Shown here piece by piece: positions 1-11,100 of a DNA stretch of 64,000 bases. A program made the position numbers and the translations under genes. Under the pieces are notes generated by a model, which had not been told where the DNA came from, searched no databases, and saw nothing but the letters and a program-made list of their open reading frames with translations. Origin of the DNA: Linanthus parryae (Eukaryota > Streptophyta > Magnoliopsida > Ericales > Polemoniaceae); contig JALGPY010000001.1 of NCBI GenBank assembly GCA_023055425.1, positions 143,803,368 to 143,867,367 on the forward strand, in the 5' to 3' direction. Positions within the stretch are counted from its first letter, which is position 1. Every line of letters begins with the position of its first letter.

Positions 1-17
1 CAGTTGAGTAAAAAAAA

Positions 18-264
18 GCAGCATTAAGTGTTAATGCTGCACAGCTGAGTCAAAAAAAGCAGCATTAATGGGATTAATGCTGCAATGTGTATGTTGTTTA
101 GCCAAAGTTTGCAGCATTAATCCATTAATGCTGCAATTTAAAAGCTCTTTAGCCAAAAATTGCAGCATTATAGAATTAATGCTGCAATATTACAGCATTT
201 GCTTTGCAACATTAATATAAATGCTGCTTTAGGGTACCAATTACCGCATTTGTTCAAATGCTGC
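18..264. repeat. Cluster of five to six short palindromes
   Basis: Near-perfect hairpins follow one another, each with arms close to GCAGCATTAA / TTAATGCTGC and loops of a few bases: 18-40, 59-83, 111-134, 162-185, then weaker ones at about 206-227 and 244-264. Spacers are 18-28 bp and share a short motif (GCCAAA or GAGTMAAAA). The spacers are not unique and the arms are inverted, so this is not CRISPR-like. It probably belongs to the internal or 3' region of the Ty3-type element whose LTR starts at 1011, but that link is inference. Confidence 0.75.
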
Positions 265-1010
265 AAAAAAAATGTAGTATTTGCTAATATTTCTAGTAGT
301 GGGTTTAGCTTAAAAAGCCCACTCGCTTGTATATTCCTCTATTTTGTTGTGGGTCTTGGAGAGTCTTGGATTGGAGGTGAAAAAAAAAGTGTTAATGCTA
401 TAAATATCGAAAAAAATGAAAATTATGATAAATCGCACCAGCTCCCAAAAATCCACAAAAGGATCATCCAAGCCCACAACCACATCCCCCATTCTAAAAA
501 CGCGTTTTTTTCAAAGCTTTGGAGGTCCATCCTACATGGGTGCTTTTGAATAAGTATGAGAATGTCTAGTTTCATGGGATCCTTATTTTTGAAGGCATAC
601 TTTCTCGCAAATTGGACTTAATTAACAAGTTTTGTTTATCGCATGAGTCACCTTCTACCAAACACCGCCCACATTTGTATGAGTATATGCTTAGACGTCC
701 ATAGGCTTCTTTCTCTATCTTCTTGGACTTTGGGAATTTATTTGAGGAGACTTGTGTGCATTCTTCTTTTTCCCCCACCAAAAAAAATTAAAATTAGCTA
801 GTAACTCTTAGTATTTTATTTCTTTGAGTTCTCACTTAGGATAGATTATGTGTGTGTGTGTGTTTTTGTAAATCTTTGAGTCTAGCTTAGAATTGAGTCA
901 AGCCTTGTCTACTTGAGTGTGTGTCTCTCATGATTGGTTTTTCACTAAATTTCTACTAATATCGCTCTCTTTGCTCGAGGACGAGCAAAAAGCTAGTTGG
1001 GGGGGGGGGG
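265..1010 (+). other. 3' non-coding region of a Ty3-type element
   Basis: No convincing gene. The stretch is AT-rich, has a short TG run near 849-863, and ends with an acidic-looking remnant (GCTCGAGGACGAGCAAA at about 973-989) followed by a purine/G tract ending at 1010. That arrangement directly before an LTR start is the usual polypurine tract position of plant Ty3/gypsy elements. The coding part would lie left of the window. The short ORF at 160-549 overlaps the palindromes and resembles nothing known. Confidence 0.45.
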
Positions 1011-1913
1011 TGTTAACGACATAAAATTGCATGTTTTAGTATGTTATTGAACTCTTCATAACTTGCTAATATGTGTAATCTATCTATTTTATCTATCTTT
1101 CTAGACTTATGCTTGTTTTTGTAGTTTTGGTTGTTTTTATCTTGTTTTGTAGGCAAATACATGCTTTAAAGAAGAAGCTAGCTAGGGGAGAGCTTGAATG
1201 ATGAATTGAGACGCTTTGGAGGGGGCAAGAGACATGAAGAAAGGGCTTGGTGGACTTAATTTGAAGAATATTTGAAGTTTTTATGGCTAAAGTGCAAGCA
1301 AAATGAAGTTGCAAGGGCTTAAATGAAAAGACAAGGGAGGATGAGGCCAAAAATTGAAGTTCAAGAAGTCAAGAGACTAATTTGCAAGGCCAAAGTTGCA
1401 TCCAGGGTTTGTTTGAAAACCATTTAACGGATTTGGGGAGCTTATTGCAGTTTTCTACACGTTTTAATGGCTTATTTGAAGGATTCTTAACGGAGTTGGG
1501 GTGTTGTTGCATTTTCTCAAACGTTTTAAGAGGAGGCAGGGGGTATTTTAAAACATATCAGCAACCTAGGGGGTCTTTTTGCACTTTTCGGACAACAGCT
1601 CACCAGGCAGTCATCCTCTCTCTCTCCCCGTCGTTCAACAGAAACCCACGCAGAGCCTCCATTGAAGCTTCGGTCGAAGCTTCCTCCAACCCCAAAACCA
1701 GACCAAAACTCCACCAAATCCCACAAAATTAGTCTCAATCTCCTCCCTAGACCGAGCTCTACCCAACCCAAGCATCAATTCGGCCCAAGATCAAGCAAAG
1801 AAGAAAGCCCTAAATCCAACTAGGGTTCTTGAGACTACAAAAATCAACGATAGAGGATGAATTGGTTCGATTGGAGGGCTGGGATGATCCCTTGGAGGCT
1901 ACTCAACTCATTC
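1011..1913 (+). mobile_element. Ty3-type LTR (3' LTR), truncated at right
   Basis: The LTR starts TGTTAACGAC directly after the G-rich tract. It contains two related blocks around 1410-1470 and 1480-1560, each with a 'TTAACGGAnTTGGGG' type motif, a pyrimidine-rich stretch (1611-1740) and no coding sequence. The right end is cut where a minus-strand LTR begins at 1914, so no CA end or target-site duplication can be read. No second copy exists in the window, so LTR identity rests on its start and on the polypurine tract before it. Confidence 0.55.
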
Positions 1914-4900
1914 TGAAACGACCCGGGATCTCGGTTCAGGGTTAAAGAGACAATCGACAACCAAAAGTAGAAATATACTATTAAGATTACATTTCGCTTA
2001 ATGTACATAACAAAATTTCGATAAAAAGTACAATTTAAAACATAACATTTGTGATCTACTAAGTGATCTAAGTTAAGCTATACTTCTTCGTCTCGTTCCA
2101 GCGTTCCCATCCCCCACTTTGATTGACGACCTGCGGTTTTAAAATGGCAAAAGCCGACGCAGTTTTGAAGAAATTGATCAGTAAAAACTGAGTAAGTACA
2201 CACTACGACATGTAAAGCAACGAGTGGCACGAAAGCATGAGTTGAAACAAATCAGCAGATTTAAACAGTAAAACTATCATGTTGGAGAATTTGGAACCAC
2301 TGGAAGTAACCGAGTAACAAAAACATCTCAATTTAATAACATTGAGAAACTGCGAGTAGTTTGTAAAATATCCAGAGTAAAAAAGTTCATTTGAACTGAT
2401 AACGATAGTAGTTCATGAGTGGCCAAGATTTACAATTCATTTCAATCTATTAGGGCATATCAAGAGCCACAAACAACATTAATAAGTAGTCAATCTTTAA
2501 TTTCGACTTCAATCAACAGTTTAATTTAGCTGAGGCGTGTCAAGAGCCACCAGCAGGATCGATGTAAACAGAGGGATCACGAAATAATCACTAAGGGTTC
2601 CTTCTAGGGTCTATCAAACCCTATTTCACCAGAGCGTTAAGGGAGCCCATTCGTCAACCCCGCTCACAACATTAGCTAAAAGGCCTTAAGTGTCGACACC
2701 CCTATACCGTAGTGACCCTTACAAGTATAAGTAGCACTCTATAGCTCTATAAAATCCTTGGCCTCAATAACTTGGTACATTTTGGCTCATCGGAGGCGGA
2801 TTTTTGAACATTGACGTTCTATCCAATAATAAGAAGCATTGCTTCAATGGTCTTAGCCATAAGAAAATGGAGGATAGTTTGACGCCTCCCATTAATAACA
2901 GTACTCTGTACATCGTCCTAAGTCTATTAGAGGTATTCTATTTCTTCTCTTTCACATAACCAGAATCGGAATATCAAAATTTCACAAGTAATTTCCGAGA
3001 GTTCTCAAAGGAGATGAATAAAATAGTTTAACAACTTTTGAGTGAAAAACATGCATTCTCATACTATTTCATATAACAAACATTCATTTGAAACATCAAA
3101 TACATTCACATATTTTGATATGAAAAGGCCGTACATATGTACTTACCTCTCAGCCATGAAAGGCGCAACGCAAAGCTAGCACTCCTACAACTCTCGTCCC
3201 ATATTGGTTCCGGGTCTTACGGTAAATGCAGCAGCACAATACATACGTCTACTTCGAACGATCCTTAACGTTGGCTGGATATAAACAAGTCAAGTATACA
3301 GTCTATTAGCATTTACCCTCTATATGAGGTTGTATGCAATAATGCGATGAAATGTAGGTTATGCAAGCTAACTGTCCAAAACGTCCCTGATACTCCGAAA
3401 CTGTCAAGTGCCCGGACCCCAAATTATACTCATATTGTCCCAACAACATGCAAGAATGACTCTAAACTTTCCCATATGTACTTAGCATGGAAATCTACAA
3501 CTTTTAATAATTTTCACTTAGGCCCCTAAAGTTTAGTAAAACTGCAAAAAGACCCCAACATTTGACTTGGTCAACACTAGCCCAGAATTATATACGAGTA
3601 CTCCAAATACGCATACAAGACATGCTGACAAACTCCAAGTTACTAAACTAATCTCAATTCAAAGTTTAAGTGAAATTACTATTTTGCCCCTCCTATACAG
3701 TTCAGTCAAACTAGGGTTTTCGAAAAGTCAAACTTGGTCAAACTTGATATTTAGACTCAGAATATGAATACGAGCAAGTTCCGTGAAGAAAGCTAAGGCC
3801 ATAAACGTCATTCAAATGCTCAAAACCGAATATCAAAGATAGCGAAAAGTCGTCTCAAGTAGTCAACTTTGTGACTGATTTCTGATCAATTGAGAAGGAG
3901 TTTTAAGAAACAGGAAATATGGTTTTGAGGATGACAGTGCAAGGATTCCAGAACATATTTGAACTCCTAAAAACTCAATATTCAAAGAAATATCGCTAGC
4001 CAAAGTTGGATGAAAATTACGATTCAATACTTAGAAAAATTGGATAGTGCTTCGCGAGTTCAAACTAGCAACTTTAGACTCGTTTTGTGAGAAATCCGTT
4101 ATAAATTTGAAGATGACCCAGAGACGATGAAATGAAGTATTATACACCAGCTTTACACAGGAGAAAACAGATCTAAATTTCATTAAGTTTTGAAGAAGAT
4201 ACAAGGGTTAGAAAATGGGTGTTTCACCATAGCCTCCTATACTTGGAAAAATTTTGAGCCCTCACAGCCAAGAACACAGCGAGTACCACACTCACTGGCC
4301 ATGTTCAAGCCCGATTTCAGGGGTGGTAGAGACCGAATTGGAAGAATAAATTAACACCAAACTTGTAGGCAACATACCCAGGAGTACATAGGAAGAAACC
4401 GCACATTATTTGGTCAAGAATTGAGGGAGTTACAGGCCGACGAACAGGGCAGGTTTTCAAACCGTAAAACTCAACATGCACGAATTAAACTTGTCGAATT
4501 CGTTGTTACAGTCATGATTGGATGATCTAAACGCGTTCTGGACATGATTTGGAGCATGAACAAGCTTTAAATCGATCAAAACGAGCAAGAATTGAAGGCG
4601 TACCGAGCTCTGAGCTTCGCGGCGGCCATGGAGGAATCCGGCGAACAACCGCACGGTTTCCGGTGATTCAACGCCTTCCCAGGAGATTCTGGGTTCGCCT
4701 GAGTTGTCTTGGACGCCCAGAGACCTCAGAGCAACAGCGTGGAGAGAAGAAATGGCCAAAAAACGAAGAAATCACCAACGCCGTCGCCCGCCGCCGTCCC
4801 CGTCGGGTTTCAAGCCCAGAATCCGGCGAGGGTGAAATCCGGTGAGTAACAGCTGGAGCTTGGGCTTCCTAGCCTCGGTTTCACCTCGCGAGTCCAATGG

Positions 4901-5212
4901 AACAAGAATTATCAAGTGACAATCAACATATAGAGAGAATTGAAGGGTTGAAGAGTTAGGGTTCTTACTGGTTTTTGACAAAATTCGACCCCGAGGCACA
5001 ACCTTTCGAGGAGCTGATTGAGGGCTTTTGATCCTCGTGCCGTGGGCTTCTACCAGCAGCAGCAGATTTGTGAAAGAAGTAGTGGTGAGGTGGTGGCTGT
5101 GTTGGTGGTGGTGGTTGTGTGGTGGAGAAGAAGAAGATGAAGAAGATGATGGTTGTGTTGGTGGTGGTGGTGGTGGTTGTGTTGGTGGTGGTGGTTGTGT
5201 GTTGGTGGTGGT
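1914..5212 (-). mobile_element. Long minus-strand LTR-type sequence related to 61939-64000
   Basis: On the minus strand this ends in GGGTCGTTTCA (1914-1924 on plus), which fits plant Ty3 LTRs that begin TGTAAC and end in a matching inverted terminus. Roughly 3400-5000 reads, on the minus strand, as a diverged copy of about 62400-64000 on the plus strand: the same order of phrases occurs, including the segment around 3830-3960 against 63420-63600. Both copies have a CAC-rich stretch, then a G|GTAAG splice-donor-like site, then a GCCGCC-rich piece. The start is lost: it is cut at about 5212 by the gypsy element. There is no coding domain. I infer a large LTR of a chromovirus-like Ty3 family; this is not proven. 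Confidence 0.55.
5081..5212. repeat. GGT/GAA-rich low-complexity tract
   Basis: Degenerate GGTGGT and GAAGAA repeats. They create a long His-rich frame on the minus strand, which is not a gene. The matching position in the related LTR at 62320-62400 is also CAC-rich, so the tract belongs to that LTR and expanded here. Confidence 0.8.
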
Positions 5213-6812
5213 GGCTGATCAGTGTCGTCGCATCCCAGAAATAACAACTTCCCGTCGTACTTGTGACCGCGATAATACCGCTGATCGCAATTTTAGCATA
5301 AACCCTATCTCTGCCGTTCCTGTTGTTCAGCCAGTGTGAGTTGCTTGATCGACGGTGTGGACGCCACCGGTGGAGTCTTCGGCTGAACGGCTACGATGGC
5401 GGTGGGTGGTACGGAAGGTGACATGTCCGGAATCTGATATGGTTTACGATAAGTATCCAGGGCGGAAACTGTTTCGGACGAGGAAGCCTCTAGCTCACGT
5501 GCCAGAGCAAATGCTGCCGTAAGGGAGCATGGCTGCCGTAACTCCAACTCACGGCCAATCGGCGGTTTGAGGCCAGACGAGAATATAGAAATCAATTGTT
5601 TCTCCGGTGTTTGACGAACCTTGTTCAGGAGTTTCTCAAACTCCGCTTGAAAGGCAATAATTGTGGTCTCTTGTTTTAATATTTAGAGAGCTGGCCAAAA
5701 TAGTCATGATAATATAGCGGGTCAGAGCGAACTTTTAACTCGTTAATAAACGAAGGCCAAGACGTGAGTTGATTGTTGCACTGTTTGTAGCGAAACCAGT
5801 CCGCAGCTTCTCCGTTCAGTAAAACCCCCACGAGTTCAAGTCCTTCATCCGGAGCGATTTTATAATAATTAAAATATTGATGAACCTGAAAAATCCACGT
5901 ATTGGGGTCCGTACCTGAGAACTTGGGTGGATCAACCCGAAGCTTGTGACTGCGTCCATCGGAACCCGGTGGCGGACGACCTCCATGTCGATTGCCCTGA
6001 AATTGTGTATCAAGTTTGTCCGGGTCATCATAAAATGGCTCCTCCGTACCCCATGGTTCGTCGTCGTAATCGGTCCGACGGCGACGAACAAACTGGTCTA
6101 CTGTGCGAATGCCCATACCCCCAAGTTGTCGTCGCGGGTTGTTAGCCCTAGGAAACTCCTAACCACCAGAATCATCGACGAAAGCCATCTGCTGAGTATT
6201 CGGTCTTCGGTAATCCCCGTTACGTACGAGTGGGACATGACTTGGATCACGAATGCGGTCTGCATAGTCAACATGATTGCGCAAGAGGGTTGCGAGGCGC
6301 AATAAAATGCGCTCAGTGAGGTTTGAGCGAGCCCCAATGGCGGTGCCGGAAGCCCCTGCTGGTTGTCGGAATGGGGCAGCAACAACTATGTCACCTTGGA
6401 AGCCTGTGTTATTGGCGATCTCTTGCCGGCGTGAAGCTGTAGGAAATCCACGCGGTTGTGGCTGGATGCGGTCCGAGTCGCGAAGTAGGTGGGCGATCCG
6501 CAAGACATCATGCTCCGATAAGGTGGAACCATCTACAACAGCGCCGGCGAAAACCTCTGTGGTTGGTCGGACTTGAGCACCAGGGTCGCGATTGTGGTCA
6601 GTTGGCTCGTCCGTCTGCTGGTTCGTCGCCAGGGTTGGTTGTTCTTGATTCAAGGCGGCTGGTGCATGGGAAGATGACAATCGGCCTTCAAGCCCAGTGA
6701 ATCGCATTTCCAACGCAGTGAAGCGGAGATCAAAGGCTTTGATTGTGGACTCCATTATTTCGAACTTTTCCAGGAGTTTGACGAACAAATCGTTATCATG
6801 CGAAGTCGACAT
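5213..6812 (-). pseudogene. Ty3/gypsy gag, copy A (broken)
   Basis: A second copy of the gag gene, clearly homologous to the one at 7827-9332. The start ATG at 6812 matches the neighbour. It has an in-frame TAG at 6159-6161, where the neighbour has a Tyr codon, and a two-base length difference near 5680 that shifts the frame before the end of the capsid-like domain. The capsid-like region includes the stretch KLRVDPPKFSGTDPNTWIF. It shares two further stops near its zinc knuckle with the other copy and then fuses into the GGT tract. It cannot make a functional Gag. Confidence 0.85.
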
Positions 6813-6861
6813 GACTGAAATCACCGTTTGACGGCGGTAATAATCGATGAAAGCACCAATT

Positions 6862-7222
6862 TGATAGCAAGATGATATCACAAACACAAGAACACGGACA
6901 CAAACACGAACACAACACTAGGGTTTTTGCCCAAACTGAATTCTTCTTCGTTGATGAACTGGAAATCACGCAACAATTGTTTTTGTAGAGACTAGAACCT
7001 ATAAAAGACACTTATCCCCCCAACAAAACGTAAAAGACACTTTAACCCCCTCCCCTAAATTAACTTATTACGCTACCCTCCCCCACAATAACATAAAAAG
7101 ACATAAACAGATTAAAAAAATTGACCTACTTGCTAACATAATCCTTGAGATAAGTAGGAGGGTTTCGTGCTCTACCTCCACTTCGCGTAGCCGTGTTGCC
7201 AAGAGGTTGAACAACCGTATCA
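6862..7222 (-). repeat. Gypsy LTR A (361 bp)
   Basis: Minus-strand boundaries TGATACGG (7222) and GATAGCAAG complement at 6862. Preceded on the minus strand by a GGGGGGAG polypurine tract. It is about 93-95 percent like LTR B by eye. Confidence 0.8.
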
Positions 7223-7826
7223 ACTCCCCCCGGATAACCACCGTCTTGTCATCAAGGCGAAAGTAAGAGCGGTGCGTGCCTAATGCGGCTTTCGTCAAAA
7301 CCTGCAAGACCAGACGGGAATCCCCATGCGGAACTTCCATTGTCATCTTGGCATAATCCGTAATGACTTCACCGAATTGTTGGAGCCGATCCACCCCCAA
7401 AACAACTTGCGATCCTTGGAACTCTAGGATGAACAACTCAGCCGAAAACATGTGCCCCTGAAGATCAATAGCAACTTCACCACAAGTAGTATCACAATGG
7501 AGACATTCCCCATTACCCACTGCAACCTTGAAAGCCAGGGTGGCCTTAAGCGGTAATTGCAACTTCTCGGCCAACTGAGGATGGATGAAGTTGTGTGTTG
7601 CCCCGCTGTTGATAAGAACGGATACCTCACGACCCCGTATGTACCCTAGGAGCCGTAGAGAACTCAGCTGATCACTGCTGGTCAGTGTGAAAAGAATGGA
7701 GGCATCTGCTGCAATGACGTACTCTTCCTGAGGCGGCTGATCAGTGTCGTCGCACCCCAGAAAAAAAAACTTCCCGTCGCACTTGTGACCGCGATAATAC
7801 CGCTGATCGCAATTTTAGCATAAACC
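7223..7826 (-). pseudogene. Gag zinc knuckle and retropepsin, fused to pol tail
   Basis: This continues the gag frame past the stop at 7827. A CCHC-type knuckle (NCDQRYYRGHKC) is followed by an aspartic protease: the active-site stretch reads VLINSGATHNFIHP, then the flap region and a second hydrophobic core AELFILEFQGSQVVLG. In this family the residue before SGA is the catalytic Asp, and here the codon is AAC (Asn), so the protease should be dead. An in-frame TAA lies at 7815-7817 inside the knuckle. After about 170 residues the frame runs into DDKTVVIRG, which looks like the very end of pol, so RT, RNase H and integrase are deleted. Confidence 0.8.
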
Positions 7827-9332
7827 CTATCTCTGCCGTTCCTGTTGTTCAGCCAGTGTGAGTCGCTTGATCGACGGTGTGGACGCCACCGGTGGAGTCT
7901 TCGGCTGAACAGCTGCGATGGCGGTGGGTGGTACAGAAGGTGACCTGTCCGGAATCTGATATGGTTTCCGATAAGTATCCAGGGCGGAAACTGTTTCGGA
8001 CAAGGAAGCCTCTAGCTCACGTGCTAGAGCAAATGCTGCCGTAAGGGAGCGTGGATGCCGTAACTCCAACTCACGGCCAATCGGCGGTTTGAGGCCAGAC
8101 GAGAATATAGAAATCAATTGTTTCTCCGGTGTTTGACCAACCTTGTTCAGGAGTTTCTCAAACTCCGCTTGAAAGGCAATAACTGTGGTCTCTTGTTTCA
8201 GTTTAGAGAACTGGCCAAAATAGTCATGATAATATAGCGGGTCAAAGCGAACTTTTACCTCGTCGATAAACGAAGTCCAAGACGTGAGTTGATTGTTGCA
8301 CAATTTGTAGCGAAACCAGTCCGCAGTTTCTCCGCTCAGTAAAACCCCCACGAGTTCAAGTCGTTCATCCGGAGCGATTTTATAATAATTAAAATATTGC
8401 TGAACCGGAAAAATCCACGTATTGGGGTCTGTACCTGAGAACTTGGGTGGATCAACCCGAAGCTTGTGACTGCGTCCATCGGAACCCGGTGGCGGACGAC
8501 CTCCCTGTCTATTTCCCTGAAATTGTGTATCAAGTTTGTCCGGTTCATCATAAAATGGCTCCTCCGTACCCCGTGGTTCGTCGTCGTAATCGGTCCGACG
8601 GCGACGAACAAACTGGTCTACTTTGCGAACACCCATACCCCCAAGTTGTCGTCGCGGGTTATTAGCCCTAGGAAACTCGTAACCACCAGAATCATCGACG
8701 AAATCCATCTGCTGAGTATTCGGTCTACGGTAATCGCCGTTACGTACAAGTGGGACATGACTTGGATGGCGAAAGCGGTCTGCATAGTCATCAGGATTGC
8801 GCAAGAGGGCTACAAGGCGCAATAAATCCCGCTCAGTGAGGTTTGAGCGAGCCCCAATGGTGGTGCCGAAAGCCCTTGCTGGTTGTCGGAATGGGGCAGC
8901 AGCAACTACGTCACCTTGGAAGCCTCTGTTGTTGGCGATCTCTTGCTGGCGTGAAGCTGTAGGAAATCCACGCGGTTGTGGCTGGATGTGGTCTGAGTCG
9001 CGAAGTAGGTGGGCGATCCGCAAGACATCATGCTCCGATAAGGTGGAACCATCTACAACAGCGCCGGCGGAAACCTGTGTGGTTGGTCGGACTTGAGCAC
9101 CAGGGTCACGGTTGCGGTCAGTTGGCCCGTCTGTCTGCTGGTTCGCCGCCAGGGTTGGTTGTTCCTGATTCAAGGCGGCTGGTGCGGGGGAAGATGACAA
9201 TCGGCCTTCCAGCCCAGTGAATCGTGTTTCCAACGCAGTGAAGCGGAGATCAAAGGCTTTGATTGTGGACACCATTGTTTCGAACTTTGCCAGGAGTTTG
9301 ACGAGCAAATCGTTATCCTGCGAAGTCCACAT
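7827..9332 (-). CDS. Ty3/gypsy Gag, copy B (open, lacks knuckle)
   Basis: Gag packages the retrotransposon RNA in virus-like particles. This frame is open for 501 codons from the ATG at 9332; an in-frame ATG at 9407 lies inside the LTR and is unlikely to be used. The N-terminal part (residues 1-50) is heptad-like (LRFTALETRFTGLEGRL), followed by a low-complexity linker and a retrotransposon gag capsid domain (about residues 280-440; WIFPVQQYFNYYKIAPDERL, DWFRYKLC). It ends with TAG at 7827-7829, just before the zinc knuckle. The same stop is in copy A, so it was probably already present before the tandem formed. The protein would lack RNA-binding ability of the usual kind. Confidence 0.75.
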   Translation of the reverse strand: MWTSQDNDLLVKLLAKFETMVSTIKAFDLRFTALETRFTGLEGRLSSSPAPAALNQEQPTLAANQQTDGPTDRNRDPGAQVRPTTQVSAGAVVDGSTLSEHDVLRIAHLLRDSDHIQPQPRGFPTASRQQEIANNRGFQGDVVAAAPFRQPARAFGTTIGARSNLTERDLLRLVALLRNPDDYADRFRHPSHVPLVRNGDYRRPNTQQMDFVDDSGGYEFPRANNPRRQLGGMGVRKVDQFVRRRRTDYDDEPRGTEEPFYDEPDKLDTQFQGNRQGGRPPPGSDGRSHKLRVDPPKFSGTDPNTWIFPVQQYFNYYKIAPDERLELVGVLLSGETADWFRYKLCNNQLTSWTSFIDEVKVRFDPLYYHDYFGQFSKLKQETTVIAFQAEFEKLLNKVGQTPEKQLISIFSSGLKPPIGRELELRHPRSLTAAFALARELEASLSETVSALDTYRKPYQIPDRSPSVPPTAIAAVQPKTPPVASTPSIKRLTLAEQQERQR

Positions 9333-9381
9333 GACTGAAATCACCGGTTGACGGCGGTAATAATCGATGAAAGCACCAATT

Positions 9382-9737
9382 TGATAGCAAGATGCTATCA
9401 CACACACAAGAACACGGACACAAACACGACACTAGGGTTTTTGCCCAAACTGAATTCTTCTTCGTTGATGAACTTGAAATCACGCAGCAATTGTTTTTGT
9501 AGAGACTAGAACCTATAAAGATGCTTATTCCCCCCAACAAAACGTAAAAGACACTTTAACACCCCTCCCCTATATTAACTTATTACGCTACCCTCCCCCA
9601 AAATAACATAAAAAGACATAAACATATTAAACAAATTGACCTACTTGCTAACATAATCCTTGAGATAAGTAGGAGGGTTTCATGCTCGACCTCCACGTCG
9701 CGTAGCCGTGTTGACAAGCGGTTGAACAACCGTATCA
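9382..9737 (-). repeat. Gypsy LTR B (356 bp), 5' LTR
   Basis: Same boundaries as LTR A. Outside it, at 9738, block I begins with GAGCTGCTGCC; block II has the corresponding sequence at 26638 without any gypsy element, so 9737/9738 is the insertion junction. Confidence 0.8.
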
Positions 9738-9961
9738 GAGCTGCTGCCTATCCTTTTGGAACTTTGCATCAAAGTTTTCAATTCGTGATTTTCTTGTGAA
9801 TATCAAACTTTTAGTTAAAGCCTTTACCATAATCTGTGTTCACCCAGATCAGTTTGTCTATAAGTGTATCTGTAGAGATCCGTGTTTGCTCTGTCACTCA
9901 ATTGATTTAAGGGTGGCTTACGATTTGTTGTTAGGAAGTTTCCCTACTCAAACCTGAATAC
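9738..9961. other. Left end of duplicated block I
   Basis: No gene. Nearly identical to 26638-26794 joined to 31656-31733 in block II. It leads into the upstream region of the first U1-like unit. Its last five bases, AATAC, form the target-site duplication of the composite copia element. Confidence 0.8.
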
Positions 9962-10434
9962 TGTTGGGTTTAGTTTTGATTCAAATGTTGAAGTGGCAAA
10001 GTCCTACTATGACTTTGCGATTGAAGCTAGCAAGGTACATTGTACTTGGACGACAATGTACTTGGACATCTTTGTTAGCTTTAATTGGTAGTCTCCTTAT
10101 TTGTTTAGGATACAATATTGGATAGATACACTCCTAGTTTGTCTAGGACTCGTTTTGATCATAGCTTTGGCACCTAGTTTTGTACTAGTATATATAAATA
10201 GATGCTAGGGTCAAGATTTTTTGGTGTGTGTGTATGCTTGTAATTGGTTTTAGCTTCTCATCAATAAATCGGGTTTGGGTTGGCCGTGGATGTAGCTAGT
10301 CTCAAAACTAGGGAACCACGTAAATTCTTGTGTTCTTGATCTTGCTTTTATTTTTTTGCTTTCTCTTGTTTCTCGCGTATTGGAATCCTAACAAGTGGTA
10401 TCAGAGCCAGGTTCGCTGAGTCTCAAGAGAAGCT

Positions 10435-11100
10435 ATGGTGAGTTCGATGATCAAGATTGATCGGTTTGATGGGAGGAATAGTTTTAGTCTCTGGAAAATC
10501 AAGATGCGTGCTTTATTAAAGCAGCAAGATCTGTGGTTGCCATTGGCTATCAAGGATGACACAGATACAAGCACTTCGGCATTTGTGAAGATGGAGGAGA
10601 AGGAGCATTCGACGATCATGTTGTGCCTCGCGGACGACGTGATTACTGGGGTTGCAGATCAGGATACCGCAGCTGGATTGTGGACAAAGTTGGAGGATCT
10701 CTACGCGAAGAAATCCGTGGCCAACAAATTGATGTTGAAGCAGCGGCTATTCAGTCTTCGGATGGTTGAAGGTACACGTATTGGTGATCACTTAGACACT
10801 CTTAACACTATATTGCTTGAACTGCGCAATAGTGATGAGATTGTTAGTGATATTGACGCGGCATTGATTTTATTAGTTTCCTTGCCACCATCTTTTGAGG
10901 GTTTCGTTCAATCGTTCGTTGTTGGGAAAGAAACGATAACCCAAGAGGAAGTTAGGTCGGACCTTCATACAAGGGAATTGAGGCACAAGGCACTTGGGAA
11001 GGACGATCATGCTTTTGGAGCGTTGATTGTTAGGAGAGGAAAAGGTAAAGGATATAGACGAGGTGGAAGGGGGAGTGTCCCAAGAATCGGACGTATGTAG
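10435..11100 (+). pseudogene. Copia Gag, truncated by frameshift
   Basis: A 221-codon frame with the copia gag fold: start MIKIDRFDGRNSFSLWKIKM, the W-x-L-x-x-L-Y block (LWTKLEDLYAKKS) near residue 85, and LPPSFEGFVQSF near residue 150. It closely resembles the gag of the minus-strand copia at 26795-31655, so both belong to one lineage. The frame breaks at the zinc knuckle: the bases for a CPKN-type knuckle end are present at 11071-11085 but out of frame, and the protein stops at 11100. Pol is absent. It lies 40 bp after the primer site, as expected for gag. Confidence 0.85.

Larger units (their letters stand above)
5213..9737 (-). mobile_element. Ty3/gypsy element, tandem LTR-gag-PR-LTR-gag form
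   Basis: Read on the minus strand the order is LTR (9737-9382), gag (9332-7827), zinc knuckle and protease (7826-7223), a G-rich polypurine tract, LTR (7222-6862), then a second gag copy cut at 5213. The LTRs start TGATACGG and end GCTATCA. The base run after them (AATTGGTGCTTTCATCG) is the presumed primer site. Reverse transcriptase, RNase H and integrase are missing: the protease runs directly into the last codons of pol before the polypurine tract. A tandem with a shared central LTR is what unequal LTR recombination produces. No target-site duplication can be read because the left side is truncated. Confidence 0.85.

Noticed and set aside
18..264. CRISPR-like array
   Set aside because: Units are palindromes with variable spacing and similar spacers, in a plant genome.
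5050..5247. His-rich protein on the minus strand
   Set aside because: It is the GGT microsatellite read backwards.
6277..6576. Arg-rich ORF on the plus strand, with a twin at 8797-9096
   Set aside because: Antisense shadows of the two gag copies.
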